From assembly GCA_017507045.1 (NCBI GenBank), contig JAFWBP010000017.1, forward strand, positions 62,001-126,000: 64,000 bases of DNA, given 5' to 3'. A model generated the notes under the pieces. It was not told the origin of the DNA, searched no databases, and saw nothing but the letters and a program-made list of their open reading frames with translations. The position numbers were made by a program, and so were the translations under genes. Position 1 is the stretch's first letter, and each line of letters begins with the position of its first letter. The stretch comes from Clostridia bacterium. Lineage in GTDB: Bacteria; Bacillota; Clostridia; Christensenellales; Borkfalkiaceae. Below, piece by piece: positions 51,849 through 60,812 of the stretch.

Positions 51849-53288
51849 ATGGCAAACAATCAGATGCCGCACAATCTTGATGCCGAGGCAGCGCTTTTAG
51901 GCTGCCTGGTCATTGATGCCGGCGTGCAATCGGAAATACTCGAAACTCTGCGCGAAGAGGATTTTTATCAGGAATCTCACCGCCTGATCTTAACTGCGAT
52001 GAAGCGCATCTTCGCTTCGCGCAAGACGGTGGATCTCGTAACGCTCAACGATCAGCTCACGCGAGACGGCACGATCGAGCGTGCAGGAGGGCTGCAAACA
52101 GTTACGGAAATCGCATCATCAATGCCTTCCTCCGCCAACTATCGGCAGTATCTCGAAATCGTAAAAAGGGATGCCGTTAACCGCTCTCTCATCCGCGCCT
52201 CCCGCGATATTATCGAAAATTCCATGAAGAGCCCGGAGGAACGCGAGGCGATCGGCTTTGCCGAAAAGCAGGTGTACGATATCTCCAAGCAGGAGGATGG
52301 CACCAACCTCGAAGGCCTTGGAGATGGAAACGTCGTTCGGCAGGTCATTGAAAAATTCGAGGAGATCGATCGCGATCCGCACGCCTTCCGCGGGCTTGCA
52401 ACGGGCTTTACCAAGCTCGATGAGATCACGCACGGTTTGCAAAAAGGGAGCCTCGTAATCATCGCCGCCCGCCCCGGTATGGGAAAAACTTCGCTTGCCA
52501 TGAATATCGTAGAGAACGCCTGCCTCAACAACGGAAAGGTTGCCGCCGTATTCTCTCTCGAAATGCCTCGCCTTGAAATCGTGCAGCGCCTGCTTTGCTC
52601 GCATGCAGAAGTAAGCATGGAGCGTGCGCTTTCGGCAAAGCTGGGCGGAAAGGATTGGAAGAACCTCGTTCGCGCTTCCGATAAGTTGAGAAACAGCAAG
52701 GTGTTTATTGATGATTCCTCGGCGATCACGCCGGCTGAAATACTCTCCAAATGCAGGCGCCTCGCCTCCGCGGAGGGCGCACTCGATCTCGTGATGATCG
52801 ATTATATTCAGCTCATGAACAGCGGCGAGAAGAGTGGTGGGGGAGAATTCAACCGCCAGCAGGAGATCGCCTCCATAACCCGCTTTTTAAAGATCATGGC
52901 AAAGGAGCTCAATGTTCCCGTGATCGCGCTCTCCCAGCTTCGCCGTATCCAAACGAAGGAGCCGCAGCTTTCCGATCTTCGCGAATCGGGCGCGATCGAG
53001 CAGGATGCGGATATCGTTATGTTCATCAACCGGCCCGATGTTACTGCTACGGCAGATGATTTTGCCAAGGGCAATATCGTGCGCGGTGCGGCCGATCTTG
53101 TGCTCGCCAAGCACAGAAACGGTGCTTTGGGGCGCATCCATTTGCGCTTTATCGGCGAAACCACGCGCTTTATTGATATGGAGGATCAAAATCGACCCGA
53201 TGAGGAGCCCATCTATTCTCACGAACCGCCTGCCGATTTGCGGCCTGCACTTCCTCCTGAAGAGGACGATGGGATTCCCTTTGCATAA
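51849..53288 (+). CDS. dnaB: Replicative DNA helicase DnaB (DnaC in Bacillus)
   Basis: 479 aa. N-terminal domain (1-~110; MPHNLDAEAALLGCLVID), linker, RecA-like domain with Walker A AARPGMGKTSLAMN (~213), Walker B LVMIDYIQLM and the arginine-finger region RESGAIEQDADIVMFINRP; C-terminal LAKHRNGALGRIHLRF. The ring helicase unwinds the fork and binds primase. SD AAAGGACGG 9 nt before the ATG. Confidence 0.97.
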   Translation: MANNQMPHNLDAEAALLGCLVIDAGVQSEILETLREEDFYQESHRLILTAMKRIFASRKTVDLVTLNDQLTRDGTIERAGGLQTVTEIASSMPSSANYRQYLEIVKRDAVNRSLIRASRDIIENSMKSPEEREAIGFAEKQVYDISKQEDGTNLEGLGDGNVVRQVIEKFEEIDRDPHAFRGLATGFTKLDEITHGLQKGSLVIIAARPGMGKTSLAMNIVENACLNNGKVAAVFSLEMPRLEIVQRLLCSHAEVSMERALSAKLGGKDWKNLVRASDKLRNSKVFIDDSSAITPAEILSKCRRLASAEGALDLVMIDYIQLMNSGEKSGGGEFNRQQEIASITRFLKIMAKELNVPVIALSQLRRIQTKEPQLSDLRESGAIEQDADIVMFINRPDVTATADDFAKGNIVRGAADLVLAKHRNGALGRIHLRFIGETTRFIDMEDQNRPDEEPIYSHEPPADLRPALPPEEDDGIPFA

Positions 53289-53291
53289 AAT

Positions 53292-54278
53292 ATGAACACT
53301 TCTATCTTGCGTGTAAGCGGAGAAGTTCTTTCACGCGCCAAGGAGCTGATTGCGGCAGGCGAGGTTGTTGCCTTTCACACGGAAACGGTGTACGGATTGG
53401 GCGCAAACGCCCTTTGCGATGAAGCCGTGTTGAAGATCTTTTCCGTGAAGGGGCGCCCTGCAGATAATCCGCTCATCGTACACGTTCATAAAAATTACGA
53501 TATCACCTCTCTCATCGATTGCGAACCGCCGTATGCGAAATTGCTTCGCGAGGCGTTTCTGCCCGGTCCGCTCACGATGGTTTATCCTTCCACGAAAAAG
53601 GTGAGTAAATACGTTTCCTGCGGATTGAACACGCTTGCGATCCGCGTTCCTTCCTCGCCCACAGCGCAGGCGTTTTTGGAGGCAACAGATCTTCCGATCG
53701 CCGCACCGAGCGCCAACCTCTCCAAGCACGTTTCTCCCGTTACCGCACGGCACGTTTACGATGATTTCAACGGTGTGATCCCGCTCATTCTCGATGGCGG
53801 CGCCTCTTCGGGCGGAATCGAGAGCACCGTGCTCGATTGCACGGGAGAGATCCCCGTGATCCTGAGAGAAGGGCTTATAACGAGAGAGCAGATCGCAGCC
53901 GTTGCAGGCGATTGCGGTGTTTACGCGATGTAAAAGGGGGAAAAGCCCAAAAGCCCGGGAATGGCGTATAAACACTATTCGCCCCGATGCAAAGCGGTGT
54001 ATTGCAAATCGCTCGCGGAGGCAATTTCTCTCTACGGAGAGGAAGAAGCCGTGGGCGGAAAGCCGTGCATCCTCTGCGAGAGTGGGGCGGCAAGTGCGCT
54101 CACCGCGTATAAAACGCTCGATCTCGGCGGCACGGGCGAAGAGATGGCACGGCGGCTCTACGCGCTCCTTCGAGAGGGGGAAAAGGGTGCAACTCTGCTC
54201 ATTGCCGTGGAACCTACGGTAAGCGGCGGCGTTATGGCAGGCGTTCTCAATCGCTTAACGCGAGCATTCGGAGGATAA
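53292..54278 (+). pseudogene. Threonylcarbamoyl-AMP synthase (Sua5), split by in-frame TAA
   Basis: Codons 1-213 form the YrdC/TsaC catalytic domain (HTETVYGLGANAL, KGRPADNPL, FLPGPLTMVY, IAAPSANLSKHVSPV). TAA at 53931-53933 ends it. The same frame goes on as KPKSPGMAYKHYSP, the usual Sua5 linker, and a C-terminal Sua5 domain to 54278. The full length, ~328 residues, is that of Sua5. The first part alone resembles TsaC, which works in other species for t6A tRNA modification, so activity may remain. The second part has an ATG at 53961 without a ribosome site. Confidence 0.85.
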
Positions 54279-54279
54279 C

Positions 54280-54744
54280 ATGAAGCACAGAAAAATTTTA
54301 TTCGTGTGCACGGGCAATACCTGCCGTTCTCCCATGGCAGAGGCGGCACTCAAAGCTGAATTGAAAAGGCGCAAAATCAGTTGGTACCGCGTGCAATCTG
54401 CAGGGCTTTCCGCATCGGAAGGGCATACCATGTCTGCAAATAGTGCGCAGGCACTAAGAGAAGCGAAGATTCCTTACAGCGAAAAATTTACTGCTTGCCA
54501 GCTCACGAAGGAGATGATTGAAGAGGCGCACGCCGTGGTTTGCATGACGGGTGCACAGCAGCGTGCCCTTGAAACGTTTCCGAACGTAACGAGTTTTCCC
54601 GCACTCTGCCAAAAGGAGATTCCCGATCCCTACGGGCAGGGGATCGATGTGTATCGCGTAACGCTTCGTGCCATTCGCGAATGTTTACCAAGGATTATTC
54701 AAATCTGCTGCCCGAAAGTGGAAAAGGAAGGAGAAAAAATATGA
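54280..54744 (+). CDS. Low-molecular-weight protein phosphatase (YwlE-like)
   Basis: 154 aa. Active-site loop FVCTGNTCRSPMAEA (Cys ~10, C-x5-R-S) and acid loop KEIPDPYGQ (~111). The Thr in CTGNTC is the residue that favours phospho-arginine in B. subtilis YwlE. GGAGG 7 nt upstream; placed between sua5 and rpiB, the common Firmicutes order (ywlC-ywlE-rpiB). Confidence 0.9.
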   Translation: MKHRKILFVCTGNTCRSPMAEAALKAELKRRKISWYRVQSAGLSASEGHTMSANSAQALREAKIPYSEKFTACQLTKEMIEEAHAVVCMTGAQQRALETFPNVTSFPALCQKEIPDPYGQGIDVYRVTLRAIRECLPRIIQICCPKVEKEGEKI

Positions 54745-55184
54745 AAATTGCAATCGCGTGCGATCACGGCGGTCTATCGCTCAAAAATCAAATTAAAAGC
54801 TACCTTGTAGAGCGTGGGGAAGAGATTTTCGATTTCGGCACTACGACGGCGGATTCCTGCGATTATCCGGATTTTGGAATTGCCGCGGCTGAGGCCGTTG
54901 CCGGTGGAGAGTGCGAATGCGGTATCGTCGTTTGCACAACGGGCATCGGTATCTCCATCGCTTCCAACAAAGTGCGCGGCATTCGCTGTGCGCTCTGCGG
55001 CGATCCTCTTTCTGCAAAGCTCACGCGCCAGCACAACAACGCAAACATGCTCGCGCTTGGCAGCATCATCGTTGGCCCGGCGCTCGCACTTGAGATCGTG
55101 AAGGTGTTCCTTGAAACGGAATTTTCGGGCGCGGAACGCCATCAAAGGCGAATTGATAAGATCGCCGCCGCAGAAAGGAAATAA
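54741..55184 (+). CDS. rpiB: Ribose 5-phosphate isomerase B
   Basis: 147 aa. ACDHGGLSLKNQIKSYL start, DYPDFGIAAAEAV, CTTGIGISIASNKVRGIRCAL (active-site Cys and TGIGI) and NNANMLALGSIIVG. Interconverts ribose 5-phosphate and ribulose 5-phosphate. ATG overlaps the phosphatase stop. Confidence 0.95.
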   Translation: MKIAIACDHGGLSLKNQIKSYLVERGEEIFDFGTTTADSCDYPDFGIAAAEAVAGGECECGIVVCTTGIGISIASNKVRGIRCALCGDPLSAKLTRQHNNANMLALGSIIVGPALALEIVKVFLETEFSGAERHQRRIDKIAAAERK

Positions 55185-55207
55185 ACCCTCATCGCTTTGG
55201 AGATTGC

Positions 55208-56728
55208 ATGAAAACGGCGCTTAGAGAAAAGATCAAGGAATCGCTCACCTCCATTCTTCCGATTGCTCTCATCATTTTAATACTTGCGCTTACCCTTACG
55301 CCACTCGATACGGGCACCTTCGTGCTCTTTTTGGTTGGTGTTTTTTTGCTTATCTTCGGAATGGGGCTTTTTACGCAGGGCGCCGATCAATCGCTCCTCG
55401 TTATCGGCGAAAAGATCGGAACAAAGATCACGGAATCGGGAAAAATATGGTTGGTTGCGCTCGTTTCCCTCATTATCGGTATCATCGTAACGGTAGCAGA
55501 GCCCGATCTGCAGATCCTTGCAAGGCAGGTTCCTGCCATTGAAAACTATCTGCTCATTATCACCGTTGCCGTTGGCGTGGGAATTTTTCTCACGGTTGCC
55601 ATGCTTCGCATCGTGTTGCACGTGCGCCTTTCCGTTCTGCTTATTGCGTTCTACGTGATCGCCTTTCTTCTCAGCATCTTTGTGCCACCTTCCTTTCGGG
55701 CGGTCTCCTTCGATTCGGGCGGCGTGACGACGGGGCCCATGACCGTTCCCTTCATTCTATCGCTCGGCGTTGGCGTTGCTTCCCTTCGCGCGGGAAAGGA
55801 AGGGCACGATGATTCTTTCGGCCTCGTTTCTCTCGCAAGCGTTGGGCCGATCATCGCCGTGCTTGCGCTTGGCATTATATTTCGCATCAACGATCTCGAT
55901 TATCCTTACGAATCGCTTCCCGCCGTAGAAAACACGCGCGGCGTGCTCTTTGCTTACGGCGAGGGGCTCGTTGAGTATCTTCGGGAGGTTTCCATTGCAA
56001 TAGCGCCCATTTTTGCCTTTTTCCTTCTCTTTCAGTTGATCTCGCACTCCTTCCACAGGCGCCAGATCGTGCGAATTCTCATGGGCTTCGTTTATACCTT
56101 TTTGGGGCTTGCACTTTTTCTTACGGGAGCGAACGTGGGATTCATGCCCGTTGGCAGAAAGATCGGCGAGGCGCTTGCATCCGTACTTGGCGGCTGGCTG
56201 CTCATTCCCATAGGAATGCTGATCGGGTACTTCATCGTTGCGGCAGAGCCTGCCGTTCACGTGCTCAATAAGCAGGTAGAGCGCATGTCTGCAGGGGCAA
56301 TTACCCAAAGATCGATGAAGGGTGGGCTGTGCGCAGGTGTTTCCGTTTCGATCGGCCTTGCTATGCTGCGCATTCTCACGGGAATCGATCTTCTCTGGAT
56401 CTTAATCCCCGGCTACTTCTTGGCGCTGCTTTTAACCTTCTTTTCGCCCCCCGTATTTACGGGTATTGCATTCGATTCGGGCGGCGTTGCGAGCGGTGCT
56501 ATGGTATCCGCTTTCGTGCTTCCGCTTGCGATCGGCGCTTGCTACGCTTTGGGTGGAGGGGATACTTCACTCATCATGACGGATGCATTCGGCTGCGTGG
56601 CGTTCGTGGCGCTCACACCGCTCATTACCATACAGATCCTCGGCATCTTTTATAAGCGCAAAACGGGAAGGATCAAGCGCAAATTCCTTGCCGTAGAAGA
56701 GAAAATTCTTACGTACGAGGTGGATTGA
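55208..56728 (+). CDS. DUF1538 integral membrane protein
   Basis: 506 aa with about 12-14 hydrophobic segments in two homologous halves: the motif FDSGGV occurs at ~167 (SFDSGGVTTGPMTVPF) and ~421 (AFDSGGVASGAMVSAF), and PDLQILARQVPAI / EPAVHVLNKQV are paired. DUF1538 proteins are presumed transporters; substrate unknown. The next gene is a P-II-like protein overlapping by 1 nt, suggesting regulated transport. Confidence 0.85.
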   Translation: MKTALREKIKESLTSILPIALIILILALTLTPLDTGTFVLFLVGVFLLIFGMGLFTQGADQSLLVIGEKIGTKITESGKIWLVALVSLIIGIIVTVAEPDLQILARQVPAIENYLLIITVAVGVGIFLTVAMLRIVLHVRLSVLLIAFYVIAFLLSIFVPPSFRAVSFDSGGVTTGPMTVPFILSLGVGVASLRAGKEGHDDSFGLVSLASVGPIIAVLALGIIFRINDLDYPYESLPAVENTRGVLFAYGEGLVEYLREVSIAIAPIFAFFLLFQLISHSFHRRQIVRILMGFVYTFLGLALFLTGANVGFMPVGRKIGEALASVLGGWLLIPIGMLIGYFIVAAEPAVHVLNKQVERMSAGAITQRSMKGGLCAGVSVSIGLAMLRILTGIDLLWILIPGYFLALLLTFFSPPVFTGIAFDSGGVASGAMVSAFVLPLAIGACYALGGGDTSLIMTDAFGCVAFVALTPLITIQILGIFYKRKTGRIKRKFLAVEEKILTYEVD

Positions 56729-57537
56729 TGGCAATTTGGCGAAAAATCAACCCGAAGGCTGAGGCGCCTGCCTCGCTTGGAGCGGAAAAGTATCCGGCGA
56801 CAAAGGGCAACACTGCTATTACCAACCGCGCAAAGTTGCTCGTGAGCATCGTCAACCGAAACGATGAAACGCGCCTCAAGGAAATCCTCGATGAATGCTC
56901 CATTTCACTTACCTATCAATTTGAGGGAAGGGGAACGGCGCAATCCACACTCCTCGATTATCTCGGCATCGGCGAAACGGAGAAGCGCATTCTCATTTCG
57001 CTCTTCCCTGAAAGCGATGAGGAAATCGTGATTCGGCACATCAGGGAAAAAATGTCTCTCTTTTTGGTTGGCAGAGGTATCTCCTTCACAATTCCGCTCA
57101 CGGGTATCTCTCAGATCATTGCAAACGGTATCGTAAGCGCGGCAACGAATAAAACGACGGACGGAAAACTGATCATGAAAGGAAATGAAAGAAAATATAA
57201 TTTAATTGTGGTTTCCGTCTTTGCGGAATACGTTGATGCAGCCCTGCAGGCCGCTCGCAAGGCGGGTGCAACGGGCGGAACAATTGTGCGCGCGCGCTCC
57301 GTGAATAACGAAAAGGCGGAGCAGTTCATCGGAATTTCTCTCATGCGGGAACAGGAAATTCTGCTCGTTCTTGCGAGTAAGGAGCGAACGCTTTCCATCA
57401 TGAACGCGCTCTCCGAATCGGTAGGTGCGCAAACGGAAGCGGGCGGCGTGATCTTTTCTCTGCCCGTCGATCGAACGGCGGGAATCTCTGCGGCGGAAGA
57501 AGAGGCATTCTCCGCGGGGGAGAATAAGGCGGAGTAA
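56728..57537 (+). CDS. P-II-like signalling protein (double-domain)
   Basis: 269 aa. Two P-II-like ferredoxin-fold repeats: ~38-130 (LLVSIVNRNDETRLKEIL) and ~155-255 (LIVVSVFAEYVDAALQAARKAGATGGTIVRARS). GATGGT... resembles the GATGGT of the nucleotide-binding P-II B-loop region. The first ~30 residues are charged and variable. Directly coupled with the DUF1538 protein; it likely senses a nucleotide and gates transport. Confidence 0.75.
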   Translation: MAIWRKINPKAEAPASLGAEKYPATKGNTAITNRAKLLVSIVNRNDETRLKEILDECSISLTYQFEGRGTAQSTLLDYLGIGETEKRILISLFPESDEEIVIRHIREKMSLFLVGRGISFTIPLTGISQIIANGIVSAATNKTTDGKLIMKGNERKYNLIVVSVFAEYVDAALQAARKAGATGGTIVRARSVNNEKAEQFIGISLMREQEILLVLASKERTLSIMNALSESVGAQTEAGGVIFSLPVDRTAGISAAEEEAFSAGENKAE

Positions 57538-57541
57538 CTCT

Positions 57542-58225
57542 ATGAAACACATGATCCTCATCGGAGGCGGAGAGCTGAAAAATCGCGAAACGCTGGCAAT
57601 TGATGAATACATTGCCAACGAGGCAAAAAGGCGTGCGGGCGCGCGGCGTGCGTGCGGCCTCTTTATTCCCACCGCAAGCCACGATTGTATGCCGTACTAT
57701 AACACCTTCCATAAGGTGTACACCGGGCTTTTCGATATCAAAACGGATGTTGCGCTTACCATTGGGCGCGAGTACGATCGCGAGAAGATGAAGGCAAAGT
57801 TCGAAAAAGCGGATTTTCTCTACGTTGGTGGCGGAAACACCGTGTTTATGCTGGAGCATTGGAAAGAAAGTGGGCTTCTGCGCTACATTGAAGAGGCGTA
57901 CGAGCGCGGCGTGCTCATCTGCGGTTTATCTGCCGGAGCGATCTGCTGGTTTGAGGAGATGTATTCCGATTCCGTGGTGGAAGGGGAGTACGCCACGCAT
58001 CCCGGCCTCGGTTGGATGGAAGGGAAAATTTCTCCGCATTACAACGAAAGAATGCTTGACTTTGATGAAATCGTGTTGTATAATAGGTCTTGCGCTTGGG
58101 GCTTAGAGAACAATGCCGCGTTGGAAATCATCGAGGGGAAACCCGTTCGGAGTATTTCAGCAGGCGGCAAGGTTTGGAAGCTCGATGGTTCAAACGGCGC
58201 AACTGTAAAAAAGACGGAGTTTTAA
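57542..58225 (+). CDS. Peptidase S51 family protein (PepE/cyanophycinase-like)
   Basis: 227 aa. MILIGGGELKNRET start, LYVGGGNTVFMLEHW (oxyanion side) and ICGLSAGAICWFE (nucleophile Ser ~129). The fold is Ser-His-Glu S51. The family includes alpha-aspartyl dipeptidase and cyanophycinase; no cyanophycin synthetase is here, so dipeptidase is more likely. SD GGCGGAG 12 nt before the ATG. Ends 47 nt before the tRNA. Confidence 0.85.
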   Translation: MKHMILIGGGELKNRETLAIDEYIANEAKRRAGARRACGLFIPTASHDCMPYYNTFHKVYTGLFDIKTDVALTIGREYDREKMKAKFEKADFLYVGGGNTVFMLEHWKESGLLRYIEEAYERGVLICGLSAGAICWFEEMYSDSVVEGEYATHPGLGWMEGKISPHYNERMLDFDEIVLYNRSCAWGLENNAALEIIEGKPVRSISAGGKVWKLDGSNGATVKKTEF

Positions 58226-58272
58226 GGAACTTTCCAAGCGTTGCTTCAGGGTTCCTGAAAGAAGCTCAATAA

Positions 58273-58355
58273 GCGGACGTGGCGAAATTGGCAGACGCGC
58301 AGGTTTCAGGTTCCTGTGGGAGACCATGGGGGTTCGAGTCCCTTCGTCCGCACCA
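58273..58355 (+). tRNA. tRNA-Leu (CAG)
   Basis: GCGGACG acceptor (58273-58279) pairs with CGTCCGC (58345-58351), CCA encoded. D-arm GGCGAAATTGGCAGAC, anticodon loop TTCAGGT with CAG at 58307-58309, long variable arm (class II), T-loop TTCGAGT. One U-U mismatch at the end of the anticodon stem and two G-U pairs in the T stem. Confidence 0.93.
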
Positions 58356-58362
58356 AATAAGG

Positions 58363-58406
58363 AACAGTAGATTGATACAATCGTATCGACCTACTGTTTT
58401 CTTTTT
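58363..58406 (+). terminator. Rho-independent terminator after tRNA-Leu
   Basis: AACAGTAG pairs with CTACTGTT, with an inner GATAC/GTATC stem, followed by TTCTTTTT. Confidence 0.85.
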
Positions 58407-58531
58407 GTCGTTAAAAAATAACTTTGATTTTCATTTATACTCGGCTCCGCACCCGCGGAGTTCTTTTTGCGAAAAAAAATGCGCCGTTGTGAAAAAAATT
58501 TGTCATATTTGCCTCACGTTGCCCAAAATGT

Positions 58532-58539
58532 GTGTTATA
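58532..58539 (+). promoter_or_regulatory. -10 of the replisome-organizer-like gene
   Basis: TATAAT with an upstream TGT (extended -10 look) in the ~180-nt gap after the tRNA terminator; no good -35 at 17 nt. The position is accurate to about 5 nt. Confidence 0.45.
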
Positions 58540-58581
58540 ATAAGAATAGAACAAATGTTTGCATTTTCGAGGAGGGAAATT

Positions 58582-59298
58582 ATGCGAGAAAGTTTTATTT
58601 TTTACGCTTCGTTTTACGAGGCGATCAAGGAGCTTGCGGATAATTCGCAGCTGGCGGTGTTGCGTGCGTTGATTGCGTACGCCGTGTGCGGCGAAGAGCC
58701 GCAGCTTTCGGGCGCGGAGAGGGCGGTGTTTCTTCTCATGAAGCCGCAAATAGATGCCAACAACCGCCGCTATGAAAACGGTAAGCGCGGGGGGAAATTC
58801 GGCATTTTGGGAGGAAGGCCGAAAAAGGAAGAAAACCCCACGAAAACCCCTAATGTAAATGTAAATGAGAATGAGAATGTAAATGAAAATAAAATAAAAG
58901 AAAGTAAAAATAAAAAAGAAAGAAGATCAGCCCGTGCATCGCGCCGAAGTGCGGATGCGGCGGATGCCCGTGCCGATCGCGAGCGCTTCTATTCGCTCAG
59001 GCAACAAAAGAGCGAAGCTGCCGCAAGGCGCAATCAAAAGCGTGCGGAGGCGATTCCCGGCTATCTGCAGCTTGCCCAAAGGGTGCGGCGCGGTGTGTTG
59101 GAGGTGGTGAAGGGTCGGCTTTCGGAAGAAGCGCAGGCGGCTCAGGTTGCTGAGCTGGAAGAGCTCTTGAAAAGGGCAGGGCTTTCGCGTGCGGATCTGG
59201 AGCCCGTGCCCATTTGCAAACAGTGCTCGGATAGCGGTTGGAAGGAAGATGGCCGCCCCTGCGAATGCTATAAAAATTCGCCCTGCGGCGTGGAATGA
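58582..59298 (+). CDS. Replisome-organizer-like protein (DUF6291-type) with DnaI-like zinc module
   Basis: 238 aa. N-terminal ~85 residues (RESFIFYASFYEAIKELAD, RAVFLLMKPQIDANNRRYEN) match the DUF6291 type found in phage and plasmid replication proteins. An Asn/Val/Glu-rich low-complexity linker follows (~92-115). The C-terminus (DRERFYSLRQ ... CKQCSDSGWKEDGRPCECYK) has two C-x2-C-like pairs similar to the end of the DnaD-like protein at 39331. SD GGAGGG 6 nt before ATG. No phage structural genes nearby. Confidence 0.75.
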   Translation: MRESFIFYASFYEAIKELADNSQLAVLRALIAYAVCGEEPQLSGAERAVFLLMKPQIDANNRRYENGKRGGKFGILGGRPKKEENPTKTPNVNVNENENVNENKIKESKNKKERRSARASRRSADAADARADRERFYSLRQQKSEAAARRNQKRAEAIPGYLQLAQRVRRGVLEVVKGRLSEEAQAAQVAELEELLKRAGLSRADLEPVPICKQCSDSGWKEDGRPCECYKNSPCGVE

Positions 59299-59347
59299 GG
59301 CAGATAAAAAAATCTCGCGTACCGACGAATAAATTTCGTGAAAGTAC

Positions 59348-59376
59348 TTGCGTTTTGGCGAAACGTGGTGTATAAT
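59348..59376 (+). promoter_or_regulatory. Sigma-A promoter of the decarboxylase operon
   Basis: TTGCGT (59348-59353), 17-nt spacer, TATAAT (59371-59376), ~40 nt before the ribosome site of the carboxyltransferase gene. Confidence 0.75.
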
Positions 59377-59422
59377 GATAAACGGTAGAAATTGGTGTTT
59401 TTTTGCACCGACAGAGGTAAAA

Positions 59423-60766
59423 ATGGATAAGATTCAATTGCTCAGAGAGCGCAGGGAAATGCTCAAAGGCGCAGGAAAGGAAGTCCGCGCCCAAATTGCC
59501 GCGCTCGTGGATGAGGATAGCTTCGTTGAGCTTGCCGCGTTCACCTTCTCCAAGGATGCTCTCTTTTCAGAAGAGGCGCAGGGCGAAGGCGTCGTAACCG
59601 GTTTTGCTACCATCGGCGGCTATCCCTTCTATCTCGTCGCCCAGAATTTCAACGCCTTCCAAGGCGGACTTTCCAAGGCGAACTGCGAGAAGATCGCGAA
59701 AGCGCTGAACGCCGCAGAGAAGAGCGGAACGCCCGTGGTGTACCTTCTTCAATCGCACGGCGTGCGCGTTGGCGAGGGTGTGAACGTGCTCGAAGGCGTT
59801 GCGGAGCTTCTTTTGAAGGCTACGCAGCTCAAGGGTTCCGTTCTGCAGTTTGCAATTCTTGGCGGCGAGGTATACGGTTCCTCCGCAGTGCTTGCTTCGC
59901 TTGCGGATGTCGTCCTCTTCACGGAAGGGGCGGTGCTCAGCCTTCCTTCGCCCTTCGTGCTCTCCGCAAAAGCGGGCAAGAACATGAAGCCTGCCGAAGT
60001 AGGCGGCTACGGTGCGATGGCAAAGGCAAACCTTCCTGCAATCGCCGTGAAAGATCTCGGCGAGGCGGCAAGCAAGATCCTTGCAATCAGCGATATCGTG
60101 CGCCTTGCAGAGGTAGAGGCCGAGCTCAACGAGCCTGCACCCGCACTCAACGCGAGTGTAACCGCCGAAGAGCTTGAAAAGCTGCTTGAAAACGCAGTGG
60201 AGCTGGGTGCAAACGCATACCCCGAGATGAAAACGTATCTTGCAAGGGTGTGCGGAATTGCTACCTGTGCCGTCGTAATGAACGGCGTGCGCGTGAACGA
60301 GGGCAATCTCAAAAAGCTCAAGGCGTTCGCAGAGTTCGCCTGCTGCTACGGGCTTCCCTTCGTAACGTTCGTCGATTGCCTCGGCGTAGATGCAACGCTT
60401 GAAGTTGCCTCAAGCGCCGTGCTCAAGGAGATGGGCGAATATCTCAACGTGTTAGATGCAATGGATACCGCGAAGATCGCCGTCGTCACCGGCAAGGCGA
60501 TCGGGCTTGGTTACAGCCTGTTTGCGGCGAAATCCGTTGGTTTCGATTATACCTTCGCGCTGGCAACGGCGCAGATCGCACTCTTCGAAAGCGAAGCGGG
60601 TGCCGAGATCGAATTCTCGGGTGCCGATCGCGCCAAGCTTGCCGAGCGCTACGCTGAAGAGAACGCCGATCCGTTCAACGCGGCAAAGGGCGGCTATCTC
60701 GATGATATCGTAGAGCCGCAGTTTGTGAAGCAGTATCTCATCGCCGCTCTGCAAACGGTGAAGTAA
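59423..60766 (+). CDS. Acyl-CoA-type carboxyltransferase subunit (divergent MmdA/PccB family)
   Basis: 447 aa, against about 510 for MmdA. N-terminal crotonase half: EGVVTGFATIGGYPFYLVAQNFNAFQGG-type region (~48-80) and LQSHGVRVGEGVNVLEG (~113), where the family has SGGARIQEG; C-terminal half with GFDYTFALATAQIALFESE (~375) and the late YAEENADPFNAA. It should move CO2 between biotin and an acyl-CoA. It precedes OadG, biotin carrier and OadB, as alpha subunits of methylmalonyl- or glutaconyl-CoA decarboxylase do. Start ATG 59423 after GAGGT; an in-frame TTG at 59348 is in the promoter. Confidence 0.75.
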   Translation: MDKIQLLRERREMLKGAGKEVRAQIAALVDEDSFVELAAFTFSKDALFSEEAQGEGVVTGFATIGGYPFYLVAQNFNAFQGGLSKANCEKIAKALNAAEKSGTPVVYLLQSHGVRVGEGVNVLEGVAELLLKATQLKGSVLQFAILGGEVYGSSAVLASLADVVLFTEGAVLSLPSPFVLSAKAGKNMKPAEVGGYGAMAKANLPAIAVKDLGEAASKILAISDIVRLAEVEAELNEPAPALNASVTAEELEKLLENAVELGANAYPEMKTYLARVCGIATCAVVMNGVRVNEGNLKKLKAFAEFACCYGLPFVTFVDCLGVDATLEVASSAVLKEMGEYLNVLDAMDTAKIAVVTGKAIGLGYSLFAAKSVGFDYTFALATAQIALFESEAGAEIEFSGADRAKLAERYAEENADPFNAAKGGYLDDIVEPQFVKQYLIAALQTVK

Positions 60767-60812
60767 GCCGCAAAATGCGGATAAAGCACGGTTTGAGAGT
60801 AATAGGAGAATT

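Noticed and set aside
58279..58581. Start of the organizer-like gene inside the tRNA
   Set aside because: The upstream in-frame ATG falls in tRNA-Leu and a terminator follows the tRNA; the ATG at 58582 has GGAGGG and fits the family start.
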